This document shows positions 36,686 through 45,116 of a stretch of 64,000 nt of DNA, one piece after another. Below the pieces are notes generated by a model. That model was not told where the DNA came from. It did not search any database and was given only the letters and a program-made list of their open reading frames with translations. The stretch's first letter is position 1; each line of letters begins with the position of its first letter. Origin of the DNA: JAGVPT01 sp963772165 (GTDB lineage: Bacteria > Bacteroidota > Ignavibacteria > UBA10030 > UBA8401); assembly GCA_963772165.1 (NCBI GenBank), contig CAVYWA010000010.1:62001-126000 (forward strand), written 5' to 3'. The translations under genes were made by a program, and so were the position numbers.

Positions 36686-38158
36686 TCATACCTTTTTAAA
36701 ATCGATGTATCCCCGGTCGACATCCGTGTAGACAAGCTCTACGCGGACACGGTGGCCTACCTCCAGCCCGTCAAAACCGTTCACAAGCTTTCCTTCCACG
36801 GGAGGATGCAGAAGACGGACCCACGTCCCTTTGGCCGAAGCGCCGGTAACAATCGCATCGAATTGTTCCCCGATTCTCGACTCAAGCAACATGGCCGCCG
36901 CAGACTTCTCAACCTGCCGCTCCACTTTTTTTGCCTCGTCCTCCTCTTCGGTGCAGTGCGCAGCGAGCGTCTCCAATTCGTCAGTCGTATAGGGCTGGCC
37001 CTCTCCCGCCATCGCCGACTTCAACAAACGCTGAGTAATAATGTCCGGGTAACGCCGATTCGGTGCCGTGGAATGAGAATAGTCTTTGACCGCGAGGCCG
37101 AAGTGCCCAACCGCCGCGTCCGCCGGGAGTTCAACAATGTATTCGCCCGGTCCCATTAATTTGATAACGCTGAGACAGAGGTCCGGAAAACGAAGAGGGT
37201 CGGCGGCTTGCTCGGCGTTTAAAAACTGCTCCAATGATTTTGAGTCGGGCTTTTCCGGAAGAGTGAAACTCCGCTCTAAAGCGAGTTGGACGATCCGGTT
37301 CCAATTCTTCGGCGTACGCACAATCCGCCGCAGTGACGGATATTTCTTTTGTGCAAGGTATCGTGCGGTGACACCGTTCGCAGCAATCATGAAATCTTCT
37401 ATAATGTCTTTTGCCCTGTTTTTTCTTTCAACATCAAGACGAGTGATTTCGTCATTGTCAAAAACCGGACGGGCTTCAATCGTTTCGAAGTTGAGCGCAC
37501 CGTGCACAGACCGAAGCGCTTTCATCTTTTGAGCAGTGCGATCCTGAAGCCTGATGTTGTCGTCGAGGCCGGCGACGATGCCGATCTCTTCCGGCATCGG
37601 ACCGTTCCCCTCAAGCCATTCGGCGACGCCGTTATAGGCCAGCTTTGCACGGTTGCGAACCGCCGCTCTGTAAATATCCGACCCCTGAAGCGATCCATCC
37701 TCGCCGATGACCATTTCAACGACGACGGCAAAGCGGTCCGAATCAAAATTGAGCGAAGTCAGGTCGGTTGAAAGTTTTTCAGGGAGCATCGGAAATATTT
37801 CTGCCGCAGTGTATACCGAAGTAGTATTATGCCGGGCATGTTCATCAAGCGCTGAATGGTTCTTGACGATAGCGTCCACGTCGGCGATGGCGACAAGGAT
37901 CTTCACGGCTCCGTCAGGCATACTTTCTGCGACGGTGAGTTGATCGAGGTCGCGCGAATCATCGTTGTCGATTGAACACCAGAGAAGCTCTCGCAAATCC
38001 CGAGCCGACGCATCACCATCTGTCCCCTGCTCGTGGATGCCGTCAAGTTCTGCCAGGGCTTGACGAGAAAAATCCGGAAGAAGTCCTCTCTCAAGCATCA
38101 CGCGGCGGGCAATTTTTTGCAGCAAAACGCGGTGTTTTTTATTGTTTGTATCGGTCAT
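36686..38158 (-). CDS. RNase II / RNB-family exoribonuclease
   Basis: 490 residues. The RNB catalytic domain is complete: LWCSIDNDDSRDLDQLTVAE (Asp-rich metal site), IADVDAIVKNHSALDEHA, FPMLPEKLSTDLTSLNF, and DYSHSTAPNRRYPDIITQRLL near the end of the domain. A C-terminal S1-like segment follows (FDAIVTGASAKGTWVRLLHPPVEGKLVNGFDGLEVGHRV). Family enzymes degrade RNA from the 3' end. It is shorter than RNase R because N-terminal cold-shock domains are absent. It is convergent with the GH2 gene. Confidence 0.88.
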   Translation of the reverse strand: MTDTNNKKHRVLLQKIARRVMLERGLLPDFSRQALAELDGIHEQGTDGDASARDLRELLWCSIDNDDSRDLDQLTVAESMPDGAVKILVAIADVDAIVKNHSALDEHARHNTTSVYTAAEIFPMLPEKLSTDLTSLNFDSDRFAVVVEMVIGEDGSLQGSDIYRAAVRNRAKLAYNGVAEWLEGNGPMPEEIGIVAGLDDNIRLQDRTAQKMKALRSVHGALNFETIEARPVFDNDEITRLDVERKNRAKDIIEDFMIAANGVTARYLAQKKYPSLRRIVRTPKNWNRIVQLALERSFTLPEKPDSKSLEQFLNAEQAADPLRFPDLCLSVIKLMGPGEYIVELPADAAVGHFGLAVKDYSHSTAPNRRYPDIITQRLLKSAMAGEGQPYTTDELETLAAHCTEEEDEAKKVERQVEKSAAAMLLESRIGEQFDAIVTGASAKGTWVRLLHPPVEGKLVNGFDGLEVGHRVRVELVYTDVDRGYIDFKKV

Positions 38159-38279
38159 TAGTCAGTGTGATATTATTTTAGGCGTAGCTCACAATTTTTC
38201 CGCAAGAGATTGCGAACAGTATCGGATAAACGGGTCGCGTTGTCAACCGCCAAAATTGCGGTGAGCATCGCGCAAGGTA

Positions 38280-40166
38280 TTACTTTCCCATCGTGTCAAG
38301 AATCTTTTCCATCTCATCCATCACGCGGTTCATTTTTTTCATCGTCAGATCAAACGGTGCAGAAGTGGTCATATCTACTCCCGCCTTCTTCAACAGGTTG
38401 ATCGGGTAGTCCGACCCGCCGGCGGAGAGAAATTCCAGGTATCGTTTCGTCTCCGCCTTGTCTCCGCCCAACACTTGTTCCGAAAGCGCACAGGAGGCGG
38501 TGAATGCCGTCGCGTATTGGTAGACGTAAAAATTATAGTAGAAATGAGGGATATAACTCCACTCAGACTGAATTTCGTCGTCGACAATGCATATTCCCTT
38601 GTCGTGCCCGTAATATTTTTTCGTGATTTCCATGTAGACTTCGTTGAGCTTGTCGCCCGTCAAAGCGGTGCCCTGTTCAGCAAGGTCATGGATGCGGAGT
38701 TCAAATTCGGCAAACTGCGTTTGGCGGAAGACCGTGCCTTTGATTCCCTCCAGGTACTTTCCGAGCAGCGAGAGCTTCACCGTGTCATTCTGAATGGTTT
38801 TTAACATATGATCGATCAACAAGGCTTCGTTGAACGTCGATGCAACTTCTGCGACAAAGATCGGGTAGTCGGCCGTCGGGTAGGGCTGCGTTTTGTTTGA
38901 AAAATAACTTTGCATCGTATGCCCGAGTTCATGGGCAAGCGTACTCATGTCGTCGTACTTGCCGTTGAAGTTGAGAAGCATGTACGGATGAACGCCATAC
39001 GCGGAGCCGTTGGAGTAGGCGCCGCTCCGTTTTCCCTCGGTCGGAAAAACGTCGATCCAACGGTCGGAAAAAGCTCTCTTCGTGACGGAAAGGTATTCGT
39101 TGCCGAGCGGCGCGAGCGACGCAAGAACATTTTGTTTTGACTCCTCGACCGAATAGTTCAGATCAACGCCGCGAAGAAGCGGTGCATACAGGTCGTAATA
39201 ATGGAGCGTGTCCACCCCGAGAATCCTCTTTCTCAACTTCAGGTAACGATGGAACGTCGCGAGGTTTGCGTTGACGTTATCAACAAGGCTGTGATAGACC
39301 TGCACCGGAATATTGTTGGCATCGAGCGCGCTTTGCAGAGACGATTCGTACTTCCGCGCTTTCATGTAAAAAATATCTTTGTTCACGTTTGCCGAAAGCT
39401 CCGCCCCGTACGTTCTGCGGTATTGGTTCATCGCTCCGAAATACGCCGCAAAGACTTTTTTCCGGTCGTCGCGATTGGTGGATGCCCGGTGGAGGCTGAA
39501 GGCCGCCTGGTCCAGCTTCACTGTGCTTCCATCGCTCAAAACAAGTTCCGGATACGGAAAATCGGCATTCGAGAAGACATTGAAGATGCTTTCCGGGCCA
39601 TCGGCCATCAAGCCGGCATCGGCAATAATTTTTTCTTCTCCCCCGCTCCCTGTATGCGCCTGGCGCCGCAGGATGTCGTCGAGATAATGACGGTATACTT
39701 CCAACTTTTTTTCCTGCTTGAGAAACGAGTCGACCGTTGCCCGGTCAATCTTGAGAATCTCGGGCTCGATGAATGATGCTGCCGCACCGATCGTCGAGCT
39801 GACCTGACTCATTTCCTGCTTCATCGCCAGATACTTTGATTCCCGCGTATCCTGGTCCGAGCTCATGCTTGCGTACGAGGAGAGTCGAGAATATTCTTTG
39901 GCAAGCCGGCTGCTGAACTCCAAGCACCCCAGCAGCTTTTCGGGTGAAGAACTCAGCGTCCCTTGAAATTTTTTTACCTCCGGAATTTCGGCAACGAGCG
40001 CCTCCTTTGCTTTCTTCCATGCGTCGTCGGAAGGGTACAGTTCGCTGAGATCCCATGTATCTTTCTCCGGGATTTTTGCCCTGTCCCGTTCCTGGGCAAT
40101 CGCAGCGTGAGATTCCGCAGCCAAAATACCAAAAAGAGAAATGGCTGCTATTGTCAATGGGTGCAT
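38280..40166 (-). CDS. pepF: Oligoendopeptidase F (M3B), exported
   Basis: The ATG at 40166 gives MHPLTIAAISLFGILAAESHAAIAQ, a signal peptide, and 628 residues; the longer reading to 40400 includes non-coding repeats. The M3 zinc site is LAHELGHTMQSYFS, with the third ligand Glu in VAEVASTFNEALL. Further marks are WDLSELYPSDDAWKKAKEAL and HFYYNFYVYQYATAFTASCALSE. It cleaves short peptides. Most PepF proteins are cytoplasmic; the signal here suggests a periplasmic role. The C-terminus LKKAGVDMTTSAPFDLTMKKMNRVMDEMEKIL is typical. Confidence 0.92.
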   Translation of the reverse strand: MHPLTIAAISLFGILAAESHAAIAQERDRAKIPEKDTWDLSELYPSDDAWKKAKEALVAEIPEVKKFQGTLSSSPEKLLGCLEFSSRLAKEYSRLSSYASMSSDQDTRESKYLAMKQEMSQVSSTIGAAASFIEPEILKIDRATVDSFLKQEKKLEVYRHYLDDILRRQAHTGSGGEEKIIADAGLMADGPESIFNVFSNADFPYPELVLSDGSTVKLDQAAFSLHRASTNRDDRKKVFAAYFGAMNQYRRTYGAELSANVNKDIFYMKARKYESSLQSALDANNIPVQVYHSLVDNVNANLATFHRYLKLRKRILGVDTLHYYDLYAPLLRGVDLNYSVEESKQNVLASLAPLGNEYLSVTKRAFSDRWIDVFPTEGKRSGAYSNGSAYGVHPYMLLNFNGKYDDMSTLAHELGHTMQSYFSNKTQPYPTADYPIFVAEVASTFNEALLIDHMLKTIQNDTVKLSLLGKYLEGIKGTVFRQTQFAEFELRIHDLAEQGTALTGDKLNEVYMEITKKYYGHDKGICIVDDEIQSEWSYIPHFYYNFYVYQYATAFTASCALSEQVLGGDKAETKRYLEFLSAGGSDYPINLLKKAGVDMTTSAPFDLTMKKMNRVMDEMEKILDTMGK

Positions 40167-40622
40167 AGAAAAGCCTTTCGTGCAATAATGGAAGAATCTT
40201 TCGGGGATATGAAAAATTATAACGATTGTTTTGACCGTAGGTTTCAATCTATAGTAACAATGCTCGTGCTTAAAATCAATTGTCTTCAGTGCGAAATCGG
40301 GCGCGGTGCGTGCCATACTATTAAAAACAGCGCTTTGCATCAAGCCATCGCAATAGATTGGAATGTTGCAACACGCCCCCTTCCCCTCTCTCCGACGCAC
40401 ACGCCCTCGCCGCAGAGGGGAGTTTTAAGGAGAGAAGTTCAGACATCCTCCGGTGCCGACAGGAATAATAAAATGGATGTCATCCTACTGAGCATTACGC
40501 TTTAAATTATGTCATAGAGAAAAATTGTGAATTTGTGACGTGGTCCTGTTATATTCCCCTCTCTGCGTAGGCCTGCGGGGCAAGAGAGAGGGGTTAGGGG
40601 TGTGTCAGAAACCTGGGTAATC
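40167..40622. other. Repeat-rich non-coding gap before the DUF559 remnant
   Basis: There is no gene in this 456-bp stretch. ACACGCCCTCGCCGCAGAGG (40399-40418) recurs as ACACACCCTCGCCGCAGAGG at 40998-41017, right after the DUF559 remnant. A C/G-rich inverted element CCCCTCTCTG..AGAGAGGGG (about 40556-40593) and the string TTAGGGGTGTGTC lie between. The broken gene is thus enclosed by copies of one repeat. Confidence 0.7.
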
Positions 40623-40998
40623 ATGACACGAAAAATCATTCCATATAATCCAACATTAAAAAAAAGTAACCCGTGATCTGCGCAACAACAGTATTATTGG
40701 GGAAGTGTTGCTCCGGAAAAAATTGCGTCATAAACAAATGCTCGGCTACGACTTCCACCGGCAAAAGCCGATCGACCAATTCATCGTTGATTTCTTTCGC
40801 ATTGAATTAAACCTTGCAATTGAGATTGACGGCGGTTCCCATGAGGGGGCTGAAGCGCAGGTGAAGGACGCTGCGCGGCAAGAACGATGAGAATCCCTAG
40901 GTGTAAAGTTTTTGAGGTTCAAAGGATCCAACACCAGAAAAAATATTCGAGATGTATTGGATATCATTGAGCAGTGGATAAAAACGAACGCACTATAA
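40623..40998 (+). pseudogene. DUF559 endonuclease-fold protein, broken twice
   Basis: From the ATG at 40623 the frame reads MTRKIIPYNPTLKKS, the usual DUF559 start, then stops. One base fewer in the A8 run at 40659-40666 would continue into the next frame, ...TRDLRNNSIIGEVLLRKKLRHKQMLGYDFHRQKPIDQFIVDFFRIELNLAIEIDGGSH. This contains the conserved IVDFF and EIDG residues of the Vsr/PD-DExK-like fold. An in-frame TGA at 40888-40890 (RQER*ESLG) then interrupts the chain before LGVKFLRFKGSNTRKNIRDVLDIIEQW, ending at 40998. Two defects suggest true decay, though the first could be a homopolymer error. Confidence 0.75.
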
Positions 40999-41056
40999 CA
41001 CACCCTCGCCGCAGAGGAGAGTAGACGATATGCGGGTTCGTTTGGAAGCATCAAAA

Positions 41057-41092
41057 CAAAAAAAATGCGATGCACTTTTTATTGCACCGCAT
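41057..41092 (-). terminator. Rho-independent terminator after the pilin-like genes
   Basis: On the minus strand ATGCGGTGCA (41083-41092) pairs with TGCATCGCAT (41065-41074, one G-T pair) around an A-rich loop, then a run of T (complement of 41058-41064). It lies 30 bp after the stop of the last gene of the 41-46 kb cluster. Confidence 0.85.
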
Positions 41093-41121
41093 TTTCAGTA
41101 AAACGTTACTGTGTGAAACTC

Positions 41122-41535
41122 TTAGCTCAATCTGGAATATTCAGCAGCGTCCGGTTGCTGGTATACGCGTTGGAGCGTCCACTTCACTCCGTTATACTGC
41201 AGGATTGCAATCATCGTCACCTGGAATCCGTTGTAGGTTCCGGTCGATGTTATCCGCATTTGAGTCCCCGAAAGCCCCGTCGGCCGGTCTGCAACATACG
41301 ACGCGCTTCCGCCGTTCACACTTACCGTGCTTGAAGGGAGGCTGGCCGAGGAGTTGCCCCCAACATCGCCTATGGCAAACTTTACGCCTGCATTGGAAAT
41401 CTGTCGTGCCTGATCGTGGAAGGCTTGGGACTGTGCAACATTGTAGATAGCCTGGTCCGTCGTCGTAAACAACAACGCAAAAGCCCCGATCATGACATAC
41501 GCCCCGAGACCGATAATGACTTTTGAAGTTCCCAT
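41122..41535 (-). CDS. Pilin-like exported protein, third of three
   Basis: 137 residues. One hydrophobic helix near the N-terminus (VIIGLGAYVMIGAFALLFTTT) without a classical prepilin G-FTLIE cleavage site, then a helical spine (IYNVAQSQAFHDQARQISNAGVKFAIGDVG) and a beta-rich end (SSTVSVNGGSASYVADRP; TYNGFQVTMIAILQYNGVKWTLQRVY). The layout resembles minor pilins. It is the last gene in the run with GspE/GspF-type genes, followed by a terminator at 41057-41092. No family is recognised with certainty. Confidence 0.6.
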   Translation of the reverse strand: MGTSKVIIGLGAYVMIGAFALLFTTTDQAIYNVAQSQAFHDQARQISNAGVKFAIGDVGGNSSASLPSSTVSVNGGSASYVADRPTGLSGTQMRITSTGTYNGFQVTMIAILQYNGVKWTLQRVYQQPDAAEYSRLS

Positions 41536-41695
41536 ACTCTCCTCGTTAATGTGGCCGATCTACACTCAAAAGCTTCTTCCGAAGCCCGTCTTTCTTGTCT
41601 TTTGTCTATGTTAAAAATAACATCTCCACGTGCAATAACAATACGGGCGGGGGCGTATACTCACAAATACGGTGCGCGCAGGATGCCTCTATTTC

Positions 41696-42331
41696 CTAAA
41701 GATTCTGTGGAAAAACAGTCCTCTCCCAATAGGCCCTGACGTATTTTGTAGGAAAATTGTTGACAGCGGTATCAGTGCTCTTTTCGTGCGAATACAAACC
41801 CGACGCCGCAGGGGCTGTCGTAATTTCATCTCCTACCTGACCGCTCGATTCCATGACAAGGCTCACTTTAATGGATTTAATTCCGGAAACGTTGGTGCTA
41901 TAAGCCTTTGTGTTCCCTAAAGAATCGTAATATGTAAAGCATAGTGAATCGACGTCACGCGCCAACTCGAAAGCCGCCCCTCCGTTAATGCAACTGACCA
42001 TTCTGTACAAACTTCGGTGAGTACCGGAGTACGTAGGACCGAGATAATATCGAACGAAATCGGCGACGCCGTCATTGTTAATATCTGCTGTAAATGCCAT
42101 CGCCTGGGCCATGGCTGTGTCAAATGTCTTCGTCGTCCCGGTTGGTCCATACCCCGCAAGCCGAATATCATCGGTCAGCACTTGTGCCGGTACTACTGTC
42201 TTTTGCTTAACTATGTAAAGCGTACTCTTATAGGTATAGGCGCTTTGCAAACCGACGCTTAAATAGAGAGTCATGAGTACGATGGCGCCACGAATGACCA
42301 TCGAACCGATGATGTCCAGCATTGTGCTCAT
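41696..42331 (-). CDS. Pilin-like exported protein, second of three
   Basis: 211 residues. The N-terminus MSTMLDIIGSMVIRGAIVLMTLYLSVGLQSAYTYK is a hydrophobic helix with polar flanks, like a pilin spine. The rest is beta-rich with a small acidic motif (TADINNDGVADFVRYYLG) that looks like a calcium-binding DxNNDG loop. The start overlaps the preceding stop by one base (TAATG). The calcium-like loop is a hint of an extracellular fold. The gene has no clear named relative that I can state. Confidence 0.6.
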   Translation of the reverse strand: MSTMLDIIGSMVIRGAIVLMTLYLSVGLQSAYTYKSTLYIVKQKTVVPAQVLTDDIRLAGYGPTGTTKTFDTAMAQAMAFTADINNDGVADFVRYYLGPTYSGTHRSLYRMVSCINGGAAFELARDVDSLCFTYYDSLGNTKAYSTNVSGIKSIKVSLVMESSGQVGDEITTAPAASGLYSHEKSTDTAVNNFPTKYVRAYWERTVFPQNL

Positions 42332-42933
42332 TAGTACGTCGCAATAGCGCTAAATGTAAGAGGTTTTGTCAAATAAATCGGATGAGTCACAGTCACATCG
42401 ATTCGCTTCCACCAAGTCTGAACGCTCGCAGATGCATTTGTGTTACTCTTTGTAACATAATAAACGTTCACTGTTAACTTGTATCCCGAAATGTCGGCAG
42501 AGTTCGCCGTCCTCACATATCCTTTATAGTCGTCTACATCGTCAAACCAACTCGGACTGTCCCCCCGAATTGATTTATACGGCACCACATCTGGATTTCC
42601 CCCCGGCATTACATTGTTTTCCGTCGCTGCTGAAGTCCCCATTGCACTTGGAGGGTCAAAAAGTGTTGGTCTACCTGTTGAATCCGGCCATGGCAAATTG
42701 TACTGATTGTAAGGGCCTGTAACTTTTCCCGATCCATCAAGCGTCACCTGCGAATCAAATTTCTTCGTCAAAATTTCTCCGATTAAAGCATTGGCAAAAT
42801 TTGATGCCTGTTCTATTGCCTCTTCCTGGAGATAGTATTTCGTATTCTCGAGGATCATCTTATTGGCACTCAGAACTGCCAGGGTCAGCAGTACAAAAAA
42901 TGCCGCTGAAATCATCGTCTGCCCGAGGCTCAT
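42331..42933 (-). CDS. Pilin-like exported protein, first of three
   Basis: 200 residues. An N-terminal hydrophobic helix (MISAAFFVLLTLAVLSANKMILENT) continues into YYLQEEAIEQASNFANALIGEIL, which is how a pilin spine helix looks. The rest has Ser/Thr/Gly-rich loops and a final beta strand pair (YKLTVNVYYVTKSNTNASASVQTWWKRIDVTVTHP). No prepilin peptidase motif is obvious. It follows gspE by 333 bp and is coupled to the next gene. Confidence 0.6.
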   Translation of the reverse strand: MSLGQTMISAAFFVLLTLAVLSANKMILENTKYYLQEEAIEQASNFANALIGEILTKKFDSQVTLDGSGKVTGPYNQYNLPWPDSTGRPTLFDPPSAMGTSAATENNVMPGGNPDVVPYKSIRGDSPSWFDDVDDYKGYVRTANSADISGYKLTVNVYYVTKSNTNASASVQTWWKRIDVTVTHPIYLTKPLTFSAIATY

Positions 42934-43266
42934 CGTGGACCCTTTTCGGATGAGCGTTTAAGAAAAAACATTACGTTACGATGTGCCAATATACCGAACC
43001 CCTCAAAATGTGCAGTGAGATTTGTCACACGAGTAAAAGATTGCATCGCATGCCAGCCAGTGTCACAATAGCCTCTAATGAGAAATCTTTTGCTGCGGCC
43101 CATCTTCCTCGCCGTTCTTCCGAACATTTTCGGGAATTTTCTTGAGATGACATTCGCCACGGAGTGGAAGAGCATTACTTCCTCCTTCCAGAAAAGATGC
43201 CTTCGACAAGGAGGAATTGAAAAGGGGTCGCAAAAACACAGAACTTATTTTTTGCTGGAGCAGAAA
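42934..43266. other. Non-coding gap between gspE and the pilin-like genes
   Basis: 333 bp. The only reading frame of note on the minus strand (42930-43175) has a basic, unstructured product and no ribosome-binding site, so I do not call it. I see no hairpin-T-run or repeat. A promoter for the pilin-like genes could lie here but no clear pair of boxes stands out. Confidence 0.5.
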
Positions 43267-45057
43267 CTAATCATCGTCGGCAGTGACGTTTGCGACCTCT
43301 TCGACGGTCGTAATCCCCCTCTTGAGAAGCTCGAGGGCGTTCACTCGCAGAGTGCGCATTCCGTTTTTCAACGCAGCTTGCCGAACCGCCTCTTCGTTAA
43401 CGGATGCGCCGGCGTCAAGAATCAACTGGCGAATTTCTTTCGTGAAGTACAGCGCCTCGTGGATTGCAGTACGTCCCTTGTAGCCTTTGATGCATTCGCT
43501 GCAGCCGATTGGTTGATAAAAAGTCGTGGAGCGGATTTCTTCTTCGCTCATGCCCAGCTTCCGCAGCAGCGGGGCGTCCGGTTCGCTGATCGGGCTTTTG
43601 CACCGTTCACACAATTTCCGGATCAACCTCTGGGCGACGATGATGTTGATGCTGTACGCGATGAGGAACGGCTCGATGCCCATTTTATACAGCCTGGAAA
43701 CCGCACTCGGCGCATCGTTCGTATGAAGCGTCGACAGCGTGAGATGTCCGGTGTTCGCGAGCTTCACTGCAATCTCGGCGGTCAGTTTATCGCGAATCTC
43801 GCCCACCATCACAATGTCGGGGTCGTGACGAAGGATGGCGCGAAGCGCTCCTTCGAAATCGAGCTTTGAATTCAGCTTCACTTGCCGCGCGCCGTCGATA
43901 AAGTACTCGACCGGGTCTTCCACGGTGATGATGTTGAGCGACGAGTCCATCACTGTGCGGAGCGCTGCGACCAGTGTCGTGCTCTTTCCACTCCCCGTCG
44001 GGCCGGTGATGATGATGATCCCGAACGGCTTCGCAATGGCTTTGCGCATCACGCTTTCGCTGTACGGGTCGAACCCGAGGTCCTCGATGCTGCCGCCGAT
44101 CACGGGTTCCATCAACACGCGGATGACGATCGATTCAAATTTATTCTTCAGCTCTTTTCCGATCAGGGGGATAACGGAAACGCGGAAGCGGACGGTCCTT
44201 TTATCGATGGTCAATTGTGCAAAACCGTCCTGGGCCATGTTGCGCTCGAACCGGTCCAGGTTCTTGGCTCTGTCTTTGACCACGGCCGATACCGCTTCGG
44301 CACGGGTCTCATTATTCGTGTACCACCGCGACAGCTTCCCGTCAACACGGAAGTGAAATTCCGTAATCTTGTCCCCGCGGGGGATCACGTGAATATCGCT
44401 CGCGCCGACCCGGACGGCATCGACAAAAATGCTTTCGACAAGGTCGACCAGTCCGCTCTTGCTGATTTCCTCTTCGAGCGCTTGTTCGTAATTCTCGGAG
44501 TCTTCTTCCCCTTCGTCAACAAAGGATTCCCCTCGCAGCATCGATTCCTTGTCTTTGTAGACCGCTTTGTCGAGGCTTACTCTTTTCCATAAGGCGGTCC
44601 ACTGGCTCAGCGGAACATAACAAATTTCAAATTTTTGGTAATGGAATGTCCGCGCAATTTTGTAAACTTCGGGCTTGGTCGGATCGGGTGTTATCACGAG
44701 CAGCCTTCCCGGCCGTTCGGGATCGATCGAATACGGCAGAACATTATTTTCCTGCACCATCTCGCGAATCGACTCGGGGAGCGAAGTCAGTTCTTTTCGG
44801 ATGAATCCAAGAACGCCGTCGTCGATCGTCTCCATAGAAATATCGAGGGTGCGGAAGGCGTAGTAATCGGCGACTTCACGGTACACAAGGTCCCGATCCA
44901 TTTTGAACTGGTCGACAAGAATCTGCGGCAATTTGCGGCGGCCTTTATTTTCTTCTTTGTTGAGGACCTCAAGAGCGCGTTCAAGCACATCCGGCTGGAT
45001 GATGCCCTTGTCGATAAGGATATCGCCGAGTTCTTTTTTTGCACTGCGTGTTTGCAT
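43267..45057 (-). CDS. GspE/PilB-type secretion or pilus assembly ATPase
   Basis: 596 residues. N-terminal GspE/MshE-type domain (LGDILIDKGIIQPDVLERALEVL), then the ATPase core: ASDIHVIPRGD, Walker A in ITGPTGSGKSTTLVAALRTVM, Asp box in TVEDPVEYFIDGARQVKLN, Walker B in HDPDIVMVGEIRD, His box in ANTGHLTLSTLHTNDAPSA. A four-cysteine zinc site is present (CERC, then CSEC). It powers pilin or pseudopilin assembly at the inner membrane. It follows the gspF-like gene and precedes the pilin-like genes. Confidence 0.93.
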   Translation of the reverse strand: MQTRSAKKELGDILIDKGIIQPDVLERALEVLNKEENKGRRKLPQILVDQFKMDRDLVYREVADYYAFRTLDISMETIDDGVLGFIRKELTSLPESIREMVQENNVLPYSIDPERPGRLLVITPDPTKPEVYKIARTFHYQKFEICYVPLSQWTALWKRVSLDKAVYKDKESMLRGESFVDEGEEDSENYEQALEEEISKSGLVDLVESIFVDAVRVGASDIHVIPRGDKITEFHFRVDGKLSRWYTNNETRAEAVSAVVKDRAKNLDRFERNMAQDGFAQLTIDKRTVRFRVSVIPLIGKELKNKFESIVIRVLMEPVIGGSIEDLGFDPYSESVMRKAIAKPFGIIIITGPTGSGKSTTLVAALRTVMDSSLNIITVEDPVEYFIDGARQVKLNSKLDFEGALRAILRHDPDIVMVGEIRDKLTAEIAVKLANTGHLTLSTLHTNDAPSAVSRLYKMGIEPFLIAYSINIIVAQRLIRKLCERCKSPISEPDAPLLRKLGMSEEEIRSTTFYQPIGCSECIKGYKGRTAIHEALYFTKEIRQLILDAGASVNEEAVRQAALKNGMRTLRVNALELLKRGITTVEEVANVTADDD

Positions 45058-45116
45058 TGTGCGGCCTGTTTACACCATTGACTGTGAAGATACCGTATCC
45101 ATACCAAACCGGCTGC

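Noticed and set aside
42930..43175. 81-codon minus-strand reading frame between gspE and the pilin-like genes
   Set aside because: No ribosome-binding site, basic unstructured product, and it overlaps the next start; treated as non-coding.
43078..43869. 263-codon plus-strand reading frame opposite gspE
   Set aside because: It is the antisense shadow of a highly conserved ATPase; its product has no domain pattern.
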